Below, piece after piece: positions 56,384-64,000 of a stretch of 64,000 nucleotides of DNA (position 1 is the stretch's first letter; each line of letters starts with the position of its first letter). The DNA lies in assembly GCA_029268145.1 (NCBI GenBank), contig JAJUHA010000005.1:40590-104589 (forward strand). Reading direction: 5' to 3'. Both the position numbers and the translations under genes were made by a program. This DNA is from Sphingomonadaceae bacterium (lineage in GTDB: Bacteria > Pseudomonadota > Alphaproteobacteria > Sphingomonadales > Sphingomonadaceae). The notes beneath the pieces are model-generated. The model searched no databases. It was not told where the DNA came from and was given only the letters and a program-made list of their open reading frames with translations.

Positions 56384-57322
56384 TCAGCGCCGCGGGCGGG
56401 CCCGCCGGGCCGGGGCAGGCGGGGCCTGCAACACGCGCTCGGGCACGAGGCCGTAGCGGCGGGCGAGGAGGTCGACCACATTGCCCGGCCCGGCGAGATG
56501 GCCGGCGCCGACCGCGACGAACACGCGGCCCGGCCGCTGCATCCGCTCGGCGATCCAGGCCGCCCAGCGCTGGTCGCGATCGCCCAGCAGCATCTGCCGC
56601 AGCATGGGCGAGCCTTCGAAGTCGCGGTTGATCCGTTCGGCCAGCCGGTCGGTGCGGCCGGCGAGCCAGTCGTCGACCATGGCGCGCGCGTCGGCCTCGG
56701 ACTGGGCGAGGCCGTCGAGCGTTGCCACCAGGAACAGGCGCTGGTCGGCCTCCGAGAGCACGTCGAAATAGGTGAGCTGCTGCTCGACGGTCTCGAGACC
56801 CTCGATGGGGATCCGGCGCATCCGCGCCCGCTCGGTCAGCACCGCCTCCACCCCGATGGCCGGATCGAGCCCGTTCGCCGCCGACTGGAGGTTGGCAAGG
56901 GTGAGCGCGGCGTACCAGGTCTTGAACTGGTCGAGCGGGCCGGGGTTGAGGCGGGCCAGCGCGTCGGCCAGCGCTGGCCGGCTGGCCTCGGGCAGGCGGT
57001 CGGCGAGCGGCTCGGGCGCGGGGCGCCGCGCCATCCTGAGCGTCAGGCCCATCATCGTCATGGGGTCCGCGGGCAGCACCGTCTCGAGGACGAGCGTGTC
57101 GGCCGAATCGAGCGCTGCAACCACATGCGGGCGGAACCAGCGCGTGCCGCGCGGCAGCGCATGGACCGTGCCGAAGATGTGGATGCTGGTGTCGGCGTCC
57201 TTCAGCACCCAGAGCGCCGGCGTGGCCGGCACCGCTGCCGGCCGGCTGGCCGCAGCTGCCGGCGCTGGCGGCAGCAGCCCGAACAGCGCCGCGAGCAGGG
57301 CCGAGCGCAGCAGCTGGATCAC
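56384..57322 (-). CDS. TraB/GumN-family protein
   Basis: A 312-residue protein with a signal peptide (about 1-24). The TraB/GumN/PrgY fold follows: SIHIFGTVHALPRGTRWF near the N-terminus, DTLVLETVLP, a long helical middle, and VFVAVGAGHLAGPGNVVDLLARRYG near the end; the GTxH and GAGHL elements are the conserved family sites. It is possibly a metal-dependent hydrolase; the role is unclear. GTG 57320-57322 overlaps the stop of the acyl-CoA synthetase gene. Confidence 0.85.
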   Translation of the reverse strand: MIQLLRSALLAALFGLLPPAPAAAASRPAAVPATPALWVLKDADTSIHIFGTVHALPRGTRWFRPHVVAALDSADTLVLETVLPADPMTMMGLTLRMARRPAPEPLADRLPEASRPALADALARLNPGPLDQFKTWYAALTLANLQSAANGLDPAIGVEAVLTERARMRRIPIEGLETVEQQLTYFDVLSEADQRLFLVATLDGLAQSEADARAMVDDWLAGRTDRLAERINRDFEGSPMLRQMLLGDRDQRWAAWIAERMQRPGRVFVAVGAGHLAGPGNVVDLLARRYGLVPERVLQAPPAPARRARPRR

Positions 57323-58857
57323 GCCGCGCGTGTCGCGCCGCCCGCTGCCTTCGCCGGCCAGTAGCGGTCCTTCAGCAGGCGCTTGTAGAGCTTGCCGGTG
57401 TCGTGGCGCGGCAGCTCGGGGTCGAAATCGATCGATTTCGGGCACTTGATGTGCGACAGGCGCGCCCGGCACCAGGCGATGAGCTCGGCCTCGAGCGCCG
57501 GGCCGGCATCGGCCCAGTCCCGCGGCTGGACCACCGCCTTCACGGCCTCGCCCAGCTCCTCGTCGGGCACGCCGATGACGGCGACATCGGCCACCTTCTC
57601 GTGCATGACGAGGATATTCTCGGTTTCCTGCGGGTAGACGTTCACGCCGCCCGAGATGATCATGTAGCTCGCCCGGTCGGTGAGGTAGAGATAGCCATCG
57701 GCATCGACATAGCCGATGTCGCCGAAGGTCGCGCCATGCTCGCCCGTCACTTCGGCGGTCTTCTCGGGCGCATTGTGGTAGGCAACCGGCGGCCCGCCGT
57801 GGAAGAAGATGCGCCCCTCGCGCCCCGGCGGCAGCAGGTTGCCGGCCTCGTCGACGATGCGGATCTCGCCGAGCAGCGACCTGCCCACGCTTCCCCTGTG
57901 CGCGAGCCATTCCTCCGAATTGATGGCCGTGAAGCCGGCGCCCTCGGTCGCCGAGTAATATTCGTAGATCCTGGGGCCCAGCCAGTCGATCATCCGCTCC
58001 TTCACCTCGATGGGGCAGGGCGCGGCGGCGTGGATGATCGCCTTGAGCGACGAGAGGTCGAAGCGGGCGCGCGTCTCCTCGGGCAGCTTCAGCATCCGCA
58101 CGAACATGGTCGGCACCACCTGGCTGTGGGTCACGCGGTGGCGCTCGATGCAGGCCAGGTAGAATTCGGGGTCGAACTTCTCCATCACGATGACCGTGCC
58201 GCCGAACTGGTGCACGGCAAGGCAGTAGCGCAGCGGCGCCGCGTGGTAGAGCGGGGCAGGGGAGAGATAGACCGTGTCCTGGCCGAAGCCGTAGAGGTGG
58301 GACACCAGCATGAGCAGCGCGTTCGGCTGGTCGATCGGCCCCTCGGGGAGCGGCCCGGTGATTCCCTTGGGCCGGCCCGTGGTCCCGCTGGAGTAGAGCA
58401 TGTCCCGGCCCGCGCTCTCGTCGGCGATGCGGGAGGCGGGCTGGGCGGCGAGACTGTCCTCGAGGCTGGCAAATCCCGGGATCTCGCCGCCGCGGGCGAA
58501 GCGGTGGGGCACCTGCGGCAGTTCGCGCGCCACGCCTTCCAGCTCGGCCGAGACGATGAGGAGCTTCGCGCCGGAATCCGTCACGATGTAGCCGGCCTCG
58601 TCGGCGGTGAGCTTGGTCGAGATGCAGGTGTAGATGAGGCCGGCCCGCTGGGCGGCCCAGCACAGCGGCAGATAGTCGATGCAGTTCAGCATCATGTAGG
58701 CAATCGTGTCGCCGCGCCTGAGGCCGCAGGCGCGGAACAGCTGGGCGGCCTGGTTCGACCGCGCCTCGAGCTCGGCATAGGTGAGCGACTTGCCGGTTCC
58801 GGCCATGATGATGGCGGGCTTTTCCGGCGTGGCGGCAGCATGATGGAACGGGTGCAC
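57319..58857 (-). CDS. AMP-forming acyl-CoA synthetase
   Basis: A 512-residue adenylating enzyme of the ANL family. LYSSGTTGRPKG is the P-loop-like A3 motif, EYYSATEGAG is A5, YLTDRASYMIISGGVNVYPQETEN holds the hinge Asp region, and the A10 lysine lies in PRHDTGKLYKR. It would activate a carboxylic acid with ATP and CoA; medium/long-chain or aromatic acids are possible. GTG 58855-58857 has a strong GGAGGAGAGG upstream. It diverges from the fusion gene at 58997. Confidence 0.88.
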   Translation of the reverse strand: MHPFHHAAATPEKPAIIMAGTGKSLTYAELEARSNQAAQLFRACGLRRGDTIAYMMLNCIDYLPLCWAAQRAGLIYTCISTKLTADEAGYIVTDSGAKLLIVSAELEGVARELPQVPHRFARGGEIPGFASLEDSLAAQPASRIADESAGRDMLYSSGTTGRPKGITGPLPEGPIDQPNALLMLVSHLYGFGQDTVYLSPAPLYHAAPLRYCLAVHQFGGTVIVMEKFDPEFYLACIERHRVTHSQVVPTMFVRMLKLPEETRARFDLSSLKAIIHAAAPCPIEVKERMIDWLGPRIYEYYSATEGAGFTAINSEEWLAHRGSVGRSLLGEIRIVDEAGNLLPPGREGRIFFHGGPPVAYHNAPEKTAEVTGEHGATFGDIGYVDADGYLYLTDRASYMIISGGVNVYPQETENILVMHEKVADVAVIGVPDEELGEAVKAVVQPRDWADAGPALEAELIAWCRARLSHIKCPKSIDFDPELPRHDTGKLYKRLLKDRYWPAKAAGGATRAA

Positions 58858-58996
58858 GGGCCTCTCCTCCTCGCCCGCCTTCTTGTCGGGCAGGCGCGGC
58901 TTGACAAGCCCGAACCGGCGCAGCGGGCCGCCGGAGGCTCGCCTTCCCGGCGCGTTGGGCCTAGGCTGGCACGGGGCTCTGGATGGTGTGTTCCGG

Positions 58997-60427
58997 ATGC
59001 GGGAGGGTGGAGCGCAGGGAGGTGCGGACGGCCCGGGCACCAGGGCTCCCCGACCGCTGCTCGAAATCGAGGTGCTCGGCGGGCTCAGCCTCTCCGCCGG
59101 CGGCCGGCGCCTGCCCCTGCCGGCGTCGCGCAAGGCCCGCGCGCTCCTTGCCCATCTCGTCCTTTCGGGGCGGCGGGTCCATCGGGAAGTCCTCGTCGAC
59201 ATGTTCTGGGACGGGCCCGACGACCCGCGCGCGGCCCTGCGCTCGGCGCTGTGGAAGCTGCGGCGCCTGGTCGACGGCGATGGCGTCAGGCGGTTGGTGA
59301 CGGACGGGGAGTGGGTGGCCTTCGCCTCCGACGCGGTGCGCATCGACCTTGTCGAGGCCCGCGCCGCGCTCGAGGCCGGAGACGGCGATCCCGAGCGGCT
59401 GCGGCGCATTCTCGGGCAGCCCCTGCTGCCCGGCCTCGACCTGCCGCACCACCCGGCCTTCCAGGTCTGGCTCGTCGCCGAGCGCGAGGCCGTGGAACGG
59501 CTGCGCGCCCGTCTCGTCGGGCCCGGCGCGGCGGCCGGGTCTCCGCTCGCGGGCGGGGCGCTCCACCTCGCCCGCCAGCGGATCGGCTTCGCCCGGGCGC
59601 GCGACGGCACGCGGATCGCCTGGGCGCGGATCGGCGAGGGGCCGCCCCTCGTCAAGGCCGCCAACTGGCTGAACCACCTCGAGCTGGACTGGAACAGCCC
59701 GATCTGGTCGCCGCTGTTCCAGGACCTCGCCCGCGACCACTGCCTCATCCGCTACGACGAGCGCGGCAACGGCATGTCGGACCGGGAGGTCGCCGACCTT
59801 GGCTTCGAGGCCTTCGTCACCGACCTCGCCTGCGTCGCCGACGCGGCCGGCCACCGGCGCTTCCCGCTGCTCGGCCTGTCGCAGGGGGTTGCCGTTGCCA
59901 TCGCCTATGCCGTGCGCCATCCCGAACGGGTCTCCCACCTGCTGCTGTGGGGCGGCTATGCCTGCGGCTGGCGGGTGGATGGCAGCCCGGAGCTCAGGGC
60001 CGAGCGCGAGGCGATCCTGACGCTGGTGGCGCGCGGCTGGGGCCGCGACGACCCCGCCTACCGGCACATCTTCTCCTCGGCCTTCCTTCCCGGCGCCACG
60101 CCCGACGAGCTTGCCGCCTTCGACGAGTTCCAGCGCCACACGACCAGCGCGGCGAACGCGGTGCGATTTCTGAACGCCTTTGCCGAGATCGACGTGCGCC
60201 ACGAGCTCGGGGAGGTGCGCTGCCCAACGCTCGTCATGCATGCCCGTGGCGACCGGCGCGTGCCGCTCGAGAAGGGGGTGGAGCTGGCCGCCGGGATTCC
60301 GGGTGCCGAGTTCGTCGCGCTGCCCACCGACAACCATCTTCTCCTGGGCCGCGAACCCGCCTCGGCGCTGTTCCTGGCCCATGTCCGCGCCTTCCTCGCG
60401 GCCCATCCCGACGGGCAGCCAGGCTGA
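58997..60427 (+). CDS. Winged-helix/SARP-like domain fused to alpha/beta hydrolase
   Basis: A 476-residue two-domain protein. Residues ~20-150 look like the DNA-binding half of a SARP/BTAD-type regulator (LEIEVLGGLSLSAGGRRLPLPASRKARALLAHLVLSGRRVHREVLVDMFW, then AALRSALWKLRRLV), a winged helix with trans-activation-type loop. Residues ~195-470 are an alpha/beta hydrolase: IRYDERGNGMSD, nucleophile elbow GLSQGVAVA, and late His in TDNHLLLG. The start is uncertain; ATG 58997 precedes the DNA-binding domain, with GTG 58988 an alternative. The hydrolase part may sense or cleave a ligand. Confidence 0.82.
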   Translation: MREGGAQGGADGPGTRAPRPLLEIEVLGGLSLSAGGRRLPLPASRKARALLAHLVLSGRRVHREVLVDMFWDGPDDPRAALRSALWKLRRLVDGDGVRRLVTDGEWVAFASDAVRIDLVEARAALEAGDGDPERLRRILGQPLLPGLDLPHHPAFQVWLVAEREAVERLRARLVGPGAAAGSPLAGGALHLARQRIGFARARDGTRIAWARIGEGPPLVKAANWLNHLELDWNSPIWSPLFQDLARDHCLIRYDERGNGMSDREVADLGFEAFVTDLACVADAAGHRRFPLLGLSQGVAVAIAYAVRHPERVSHLLLWGGYACGWRVDGSPELRAEREAILTLVARGWGRDDPAYRHIFSSAFLPGATPDELAAFDEFQRHTTSAANAVRFLNAFAEIDVRHELGEVRCPTLVMHARGDRRVPLEKGVELAAGIPGAEFVALPTDNHLLLGREPASALFLAHVRAFLAAHPDGQPG

Positions 60428-60433
60428 GCGGGT

Positions 60434-60466
60434 CGGGACGGTCGCCGGCGCCGCGCGACCGTCCCG
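60434..60466. terminator. Bidirectional terminator hairpin
   Basis: CGGGACGGTCGC (60434-60445) and GCGACCGTCCCG (60455-60466) form a perfect 12-bp stem with a 9-base loop, between the convergent fusion gene and PEP-CTERM gene 3. No T-run on either side. Confidence 0.6.
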
Positions 60467-60480
60467 CCCCGGCCCAGGGT

Positions 60481-61164
60481 TCAGGCGGCGCGGACGACTG
60501 CGGAGGTGCGGCGCCGGGCGAGCCCGCCGACGAGGCCGAAACCGCCCACGAGCATCGCCCAGGTGGCCGGCTCGGGCACGGCGGCGAAGTTGCCGGCGCC
60601 GAAATCACCCATGGCCGCCCGCCCGGCGTCTCCCGTCAGGCCGGTGAAGCGGGCCAGGATCTTCAGATCCGACGCGCTGGTCGAAAGGTCCGGCGAGAAG
60701 ACGAGCCGCGGCAGGTTGAGGCCACTGTTGAAGTAGATGAAGATGCCGGGACCGGGATCGGTGATGGCGGCAGCGATCAGGTTGGCGGCCTGGCCGGCGT
60801 TGAGGCTGATGCCGTTCGTGGGATCGCCATCGAAATCGAGCGTGCGCAGCACGATGACGTTCCGGCCCGAGGGCGGGATGTCGGCCGCCTCGGCGCTCAG
60901 GAAGGCGAGCGGGCGGTCGAGCCCGTGCGCGGCAATGCCGAGCGCGAGCACGTCCTGCGCGAAATCGAAGACGGGGATGGAGATCTCGCCGCCGACGACC
61001 TGGCGGCCGGGCGTGGCGGGCGCGTCCGAGCCCTCGAAGGGCGGGCGGTCGAACAGGAAGGTCGCGGCCTGCGCCGGCGCAGAGCCGACGGCGAAGGCGC
61101 CGGCGGCAAGCACGCCGGCGAGAACGCCGGAGACACCAAAGGTGAGAAGAGGGTGACGAGGCAT
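60481..61164 (-). CDS. PEP-CTERM sorting-domain exported protein (3)
   Basis: A 227-residue secreted protein with a signal peptide (about 1-33, ending APAQAA), a beta-rich middle (ISIPVFDFAQDVLALGI.., NVIVLRTLDFDGDPTNG..) and the tail PEPATWAMLVGGFGLVGG from residue 197, with an Arg-rich end. A GGAG precedes ATG 61162-61164. Its middle shares no obvious similarity with the other two PEP-CTERM proteins here. Function unknown. Confidence 0.85.
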   Translation of the reverse strand: MPRHPLLTFGVSGVLAGVLAAGAFAVGSAPAQAATFLFDRPPFEGSDAPATPGRQVVGGEISIPVFDFAQDVLALGIAAHGLDRPLAFLSAEAADIPPSGRNVIVLRTLDFDGDPTNGISLNAGQAANLIAAAITDPGPGIFIYFNSGLNLPRLVFSPDLSTSASDLKILARFTGLTGDAGRAAMGDFGAGNFAAVPEPATWAMLVGGFGLVGGLARRRTSAVVRAA

Positions 61165-61353
61165 GGCAGGGCTCCTGGGGCTGCTGGGGTCCGGGAACGG
61201 GCGGGTTCCCGTGCGCCCCCACTGCCGCGCCCGCGTGTCCGCGGGCATGGCCCGCGCCGTCTCTGCGCCCGTGTCTATTCGTGCCCCCGCCCATTCGCGG
61301 GAGGTGCGAGACACCCCGCACTCTGGCATGGGCGGCGCCGAGGGAGAACCGGA

Positions 61354-63414
61354 ATGCCTGTCTACACCCGCACCTGCCACATCTGCGAGGCCAATTGCGG
61401 CCTCCTCGTCGAGCTGGAGGGAGAGCGGGTCGTTTCCATCAAGGGCGATCCCCACGACGTGCTCTCCGCCGGGCACATCTGCCCCAAGGCGACCGCGATC
61501 GCCGACCTCGAGACCGACCCGGACCGGCTGCGCACTCCGGTGAAGCGCGCCGGCGGCGACTGGGTGCCAGTCTCCTGGGAGGAGGCCTTCGCCGACATCG
61601 GCGCCCGCTACGCCCGGCTGAAGGCGGCGGGCTTCGAGGGCGCGCTCTACATCGGCAACCCGACCGCCCACAACTACAGCCTCGGCATGGCCTTCCCGGG
61701 GCTCAAGAAGGCGCTCGCCACGCCCAATGTCTTCTCCGCCTCGACGGTCGACCAGATCCCGCAGCAGCTGGTGAACATGTGGATGTTCGGCCATAACGCG
61801 CTCTGGCCCATCCCCGACATCGACCGCACGTCGCTCATGGTCATCGTCGGCGCCAACCCCTTGGCCTCCAATGGCTCGACCTGGACGGTCCCGGGCGTCA
61901 GGGAGCGGGTGAAGGCCCTGCGCGCGCGGGGCGGCCGGCTGGTCGTCGTCGACCCGCGCCGAACCGAGACGGCGGAGGCCGCCGACACACATCTCTTCGT
62001 TCGCCCCGGCACTGACGCCGCGCTGCTGGCCGCGCTGCTGCTGGCGCTCGACGAGGCTGGCCTTGTCAGGCCCGGCCGGCTCGCCCCCTTCCTCGACGGG
62101 CTCGACGCCGCGTGCGCCGCGCTCCGGCGCTTTGCCATTCCCGAGCTCGCGGCCTTCTGCGCTGTGCCCGAGGCGGAGATCCGCGCGCTTGCCGAAGCGC
62201 TCGGGTCGGGTGAGCCGGCGGTCGTCTACGGCCGGATGGGCGTCTCCACCGCGGCCTTCGGAACCCTCAACCACTGGCTCATCCAGCTTCTCAACATCGC
62301 GACCGGCAATCTCGACCGCGTGGGCGGGGCCATGTTCTCCTCGCCCGCGATCGACCTCGTCGCCGGCTCGGGGCCGGGCAACCGCGGCCGCTACCGCTCG
62401 CGCGTGTCGGGCCACCCCGAGCTTCTCGGCGAGTTTCCGGTGGTGGCGCTTGCCGAGGAGATCCTCACCCCCGGCGAGGGGCAGGTGAAGGCGCTCGTCG
62501 TGGTGGCTGGCAACCCCGTCCTCTCCTGCCCGGATGGCGGCACGCTCGATTCCGCGCTCGAGACGCTCGAGCTTATGGTCGCAATCGACATGTACGTGAC
62601 CGAGACCAGCCGCCACGCCCACTACATCCTGCCGCCCTGCGGCCCCCTCTCGAAGGACCATTATCCGCTTGCGCTCGGGCCCATCGCGGTCCGCAACTTC
62701 GCGAAATATTCGCCGGCGCTGCTGCCGGTGCCCGAGGGCGAGAAGACCGACTGGGAGATCGTGACCGAGCTTGCCCGGGCGCTGGCCCAGGCCCGCGGCC
62801 TGCCGCCGGCCAACCCGGTGCCGCCGCGCGCGATGCTCGATGGCATGCTGAAGCGCGCGGGCCTCAGCCTGGCCGCGCTCGAAGCCGCGCCCCACGGGAT
62901 CGACCTCGGGCCCCTCGAGCCCGGCCGCCTGCCGGGACGCCTCAGGGACGGCGTCATCCGCTGCGCGCCCCCCGAATGCCTCGCCGATCTCGACCGGCTG
63001 GCCGCAGCGATGGCCGAACCGGCGGACGGCCTCCTCCTCATCGGCCGGCGTCACATCCGCTCGAACAACAGCTGGCTCCACAACAGCCGCCGCCTCATGA
63101 AGGGCCCCGAGCGCTGCACCCTCCTCATCCACCCCGAAGATGCCCGCGCGCGGGGCATCGCCAGCGGGGACCGGGTGCGCGTGTCGAGCAGCGCGGGAAC
63201 GGTGGAGGTGCCCGCCGAGGTGACGGAGGCCATCATGCCCGGCGCCGTGTCGCTGCCGCACGGCTTCGGCCATGGCCGCGCCGGCGTCCGGCTTTCGGTG
63301 GCGCGCGCGCGGCCCGGCGCGTCCATCAACGATCTGACACGGCGCGACCGGTTCGACCCGCTGTCGGGCAATGCCGCCTTCAGCGGCACGCCGGTCGAGG
63401 TTGCCGCTGCCTGA
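61354..63414 (+). CDS. Molybdopterin-dependent oxidoreductase
   Basis: A 686-residue enzyme of the DMSO-reductase superfamily. The N-terminal [4Fe-4S] site is [10 protein letters not shown] with Cys8, 11, 15 and 43. Four molybdopterin domains follow, with [39 protein letters not shown] and the C-terminal dinucleotide-binding part ([14 protein letters not shown], then LPHGFGHG). There is no twin-arginine signal, so it is cytoplasmic. No partner subunit or chaperone gene is adjacent. The substrate is unknown. A GGGAGAACC box precedes ATG 61354. Confidence 0.87.
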   Translation: MPVYTRTCHICEANCGLLVELEGERVVSIKGDPHDVLSAGHICPKATAIADLETDPDRLRTPVKRAGGDWVPVSWEEAFADIGARYARLKAAGFEGALYIGNPTAHNYSLGMAFPGLKKALATPNVFSASTVDQIPQQLVNMWMFGHNALWPIPDIDRTSLMVIVGANPLASNGSTWTVPGVRERVKALRARGGRLVVVDPRRTETAEAADTHLFVRPGTDAALLAALLLALDEAGLVRPGRLAPFLDGLDAACAALRRFAIPELAAFCAVPEAEIRALAEALGSGEPAVVYGRMGVSTAAFGTLNHWLIQLLNIATGNLDRVGGAMFSSPAIDLVAGSGPGNRGRYRSRVSGHPELLGEFPVVALAEEILTPGEGQVKALVVVAGNPVLSCPDGGTLDSALETLELMVAIDMYVTETSRHAHYILPPCGPLSKDHYPLALGPIAVRNFAKYSPALLPVPEGEKTDWEIVTELARALAQARGLPPANPVPPRAMLDGMLKRAGLSLAALEAAPHGIDLGPLEPGRLPGRLRDGVIRCAPPECLADLDRLAAAMAEPADGLLLIGRRHIRSNNSWLHNSRRLMKGPERCTLLIHPEDARARGIASGDRVRVSSSAGTVEVPAEVTEAIMPGAVSLPHGFGHGRAGVRLSVARARPGASINDLTRRDRFDPLSGNAAFSGTPVEVAAA

Positions 63415-63454
63415 GGCTTTCCTTGCTCCGCTGCACCCGCTAACGCGCCGGCCC

Positions 63455-64000
63455 GTGGGCTCGCCTGCCAGCTTCCAGGACCTGATCCTCGCGCTCCACG
63501 CCTATTGGGGCGAGCGCGGCTGCGCGATTCTCCAGCCCTATGACATGGAGATGGGGGCCGGCACCTTCCATCCGGCCACCACGCTCCGGGCGCTTGGGCC
63601 GAAGCCCTGGAGGGCCGCCTATGTCCAGCCCTGCCGCCGCCCGGGCGACGGCCGCTATGGCGAGAACCCCAACCGCCTCCAGCACTATTACCAGTATCAG
63701 GTGATCCTGAAGCCGGCGCCCGCCGACATCCTCGATCTCTACCTCGGCTCGCTCACCGCCATCGGGCTCGACCCGGCAGTGAACGACATCCGCTTCGTCG
63801 AGGATGACTGGGAAAGCCCGACTCTCGGCGCCTGGGGGCTGGGCTGGGAAGTGTGGTGCAACGGCATGGAGGTGACGCAGTTCACCTATTTCCAGCAGGT
63901 GGGCGGCCATGACTGCAACCCGGTTGCAGGCGAGATCACCTACGGGCTCGAGCGGCTGGCCATGTACATCTTCGGCATCGACCGGGTCTATGACCTGCCG
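63455..64000 (+). CDS. glyQ: Glycyl-tRNA synthetase alpha subunit, N-terminal part
   Basis: The frame opens at GTG 63455 and runs off the window with 182 codons. It is the alpha subunit of the two-subunit glycyl-tRNA synthetase: [37 protein letters not shown], then [24 protein letters not shown] and [17 protein letters not shown], with the class II motif region near the end. glyS should follow outside the window. About 40 bases after the oxidoreductase. Confidence 0.95.
   Translation, partial: MGSPASFQDLILALHAYWGERGCAILQPYDMEMGAGTFHPATTLRALGPKPWRAAYVQPCRRPGDGRYGENPNRLQHYYQYQVILKPAPADILDLYLGSLTAIGLDPAVNDIRFVEDDWESPTLGAWGLGWEVWCNGMEVTQFTYFQQVGGHDCNPVAGEITYGLERLAMYIFGIDRVYDLP

Noticed and set aside
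57403..61353. Reading frame open for about 4 kb upstream of the molybdopterin gene (2003 codons in all)
   Set aside because: It is antisense to, or out of frame with, GumN, synthetase, fusion and PEP-CTERM genes; Arg/Gly/Ala-rich shadow sequence due to high G+C.

Overview
The window is a gene-dense, very G+C-rich stretch of a bacterial chromosome. I infer an alphaproteobacterium, most likely Sphingomonadales or a close relative. The grounds are: three secreted proteins ending in the PEPATW(A/S)ML(I/V)xGFGLVG sorting tail typical of sphingomonads; a CcrM-type GANTC methyltransferase; an alphaproteobacterial SspB; a Suv3-like helicase / S4 protein / FdxA block; and a cox operon running into thrC and an M16 protease. 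Genus and species cannot be told from sequence alone. I saw no rRNA, tRNA, CRISPR array, insertion sequence or phage gene.

Layout. 1-5.7 kb: end of sspB, gmk, a small lipoprotein, a TrmA/RlmD-like RNA methyltransferase, a PEP-CTERM protein, then a polyamine pair (ornithine/lysine decarboxylase and a deoxyhypusine-synthase-like protein). 5.9-10.4 kb: a lone acyl carrier protein diverging from the tightly overlapping dapF-mtaB-ftsY-yciB run, followed by a frameshifted HEPN-like gene. 10.4-17.3 kb: exported M17 aminopeptidase, aldehyde dehydrogenase, metallophosphoesterase, cysK, an MFS transporter, fdxA, an S4 protein. 17.3-24.9 kb: Suv3-like helicase, M23 peptidase, APC permease, two SAM methyltransferases. 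24.9-33.4 kb: a long minus-strand operon for aa3-type cytochrome c oxidase (ctaC, ctaD, ctaB, a 43-residue membrane protein, ctaG, ctaE, surf1) running on into thrC, an M16 protease and a methyltransferase, with a recognisable sigma-70-type promoter in front of ctaC.

33.5-41.6 kb is the accessory and decaying part. It holds a crotonase, an orphan [2Fe-2S] subunit of a molybdenum hydroxylase, an APC transporter, a CadC-like regulator broken by two in-frame stops, a divergent PEP-CTERM gene, a decayed copy of the 3' end of ilvD, a Crp-like regulator, and a pair of small exported-protein genes that carry a nonsense codon and apparent frameshifts.

41.8-64 kb: ilvD, a TauE/SafE permease, glmM-thiD-rnhB, ccrM with three GANTC sites upstream, a ZnuD-like TonB receptor facing a CDF cation exporter, the ychF-pth-rplY run, a FecA-like receptor, a TraB/GumN protein overlapping an acyl-CoA synthetase, a DNA-binding-domain/alpha-beta-hydrolase fusion, a third PEP-CTERM protein, a molybdopterin oxidoreductase, and the start of glyQ.

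Most of the window is core metabolism in short operons with 4-bp stop/start overlaps. I found no clear undescribed multi-gene system. The observations most worth following are the cluster of broken genes at 36-41.6 kb, the ilvD remnant, the regulator-hydrolase fusion, the exported methyltransferase and the polyamine gene pair. Some of the single-base lesions could be sequencing errors.
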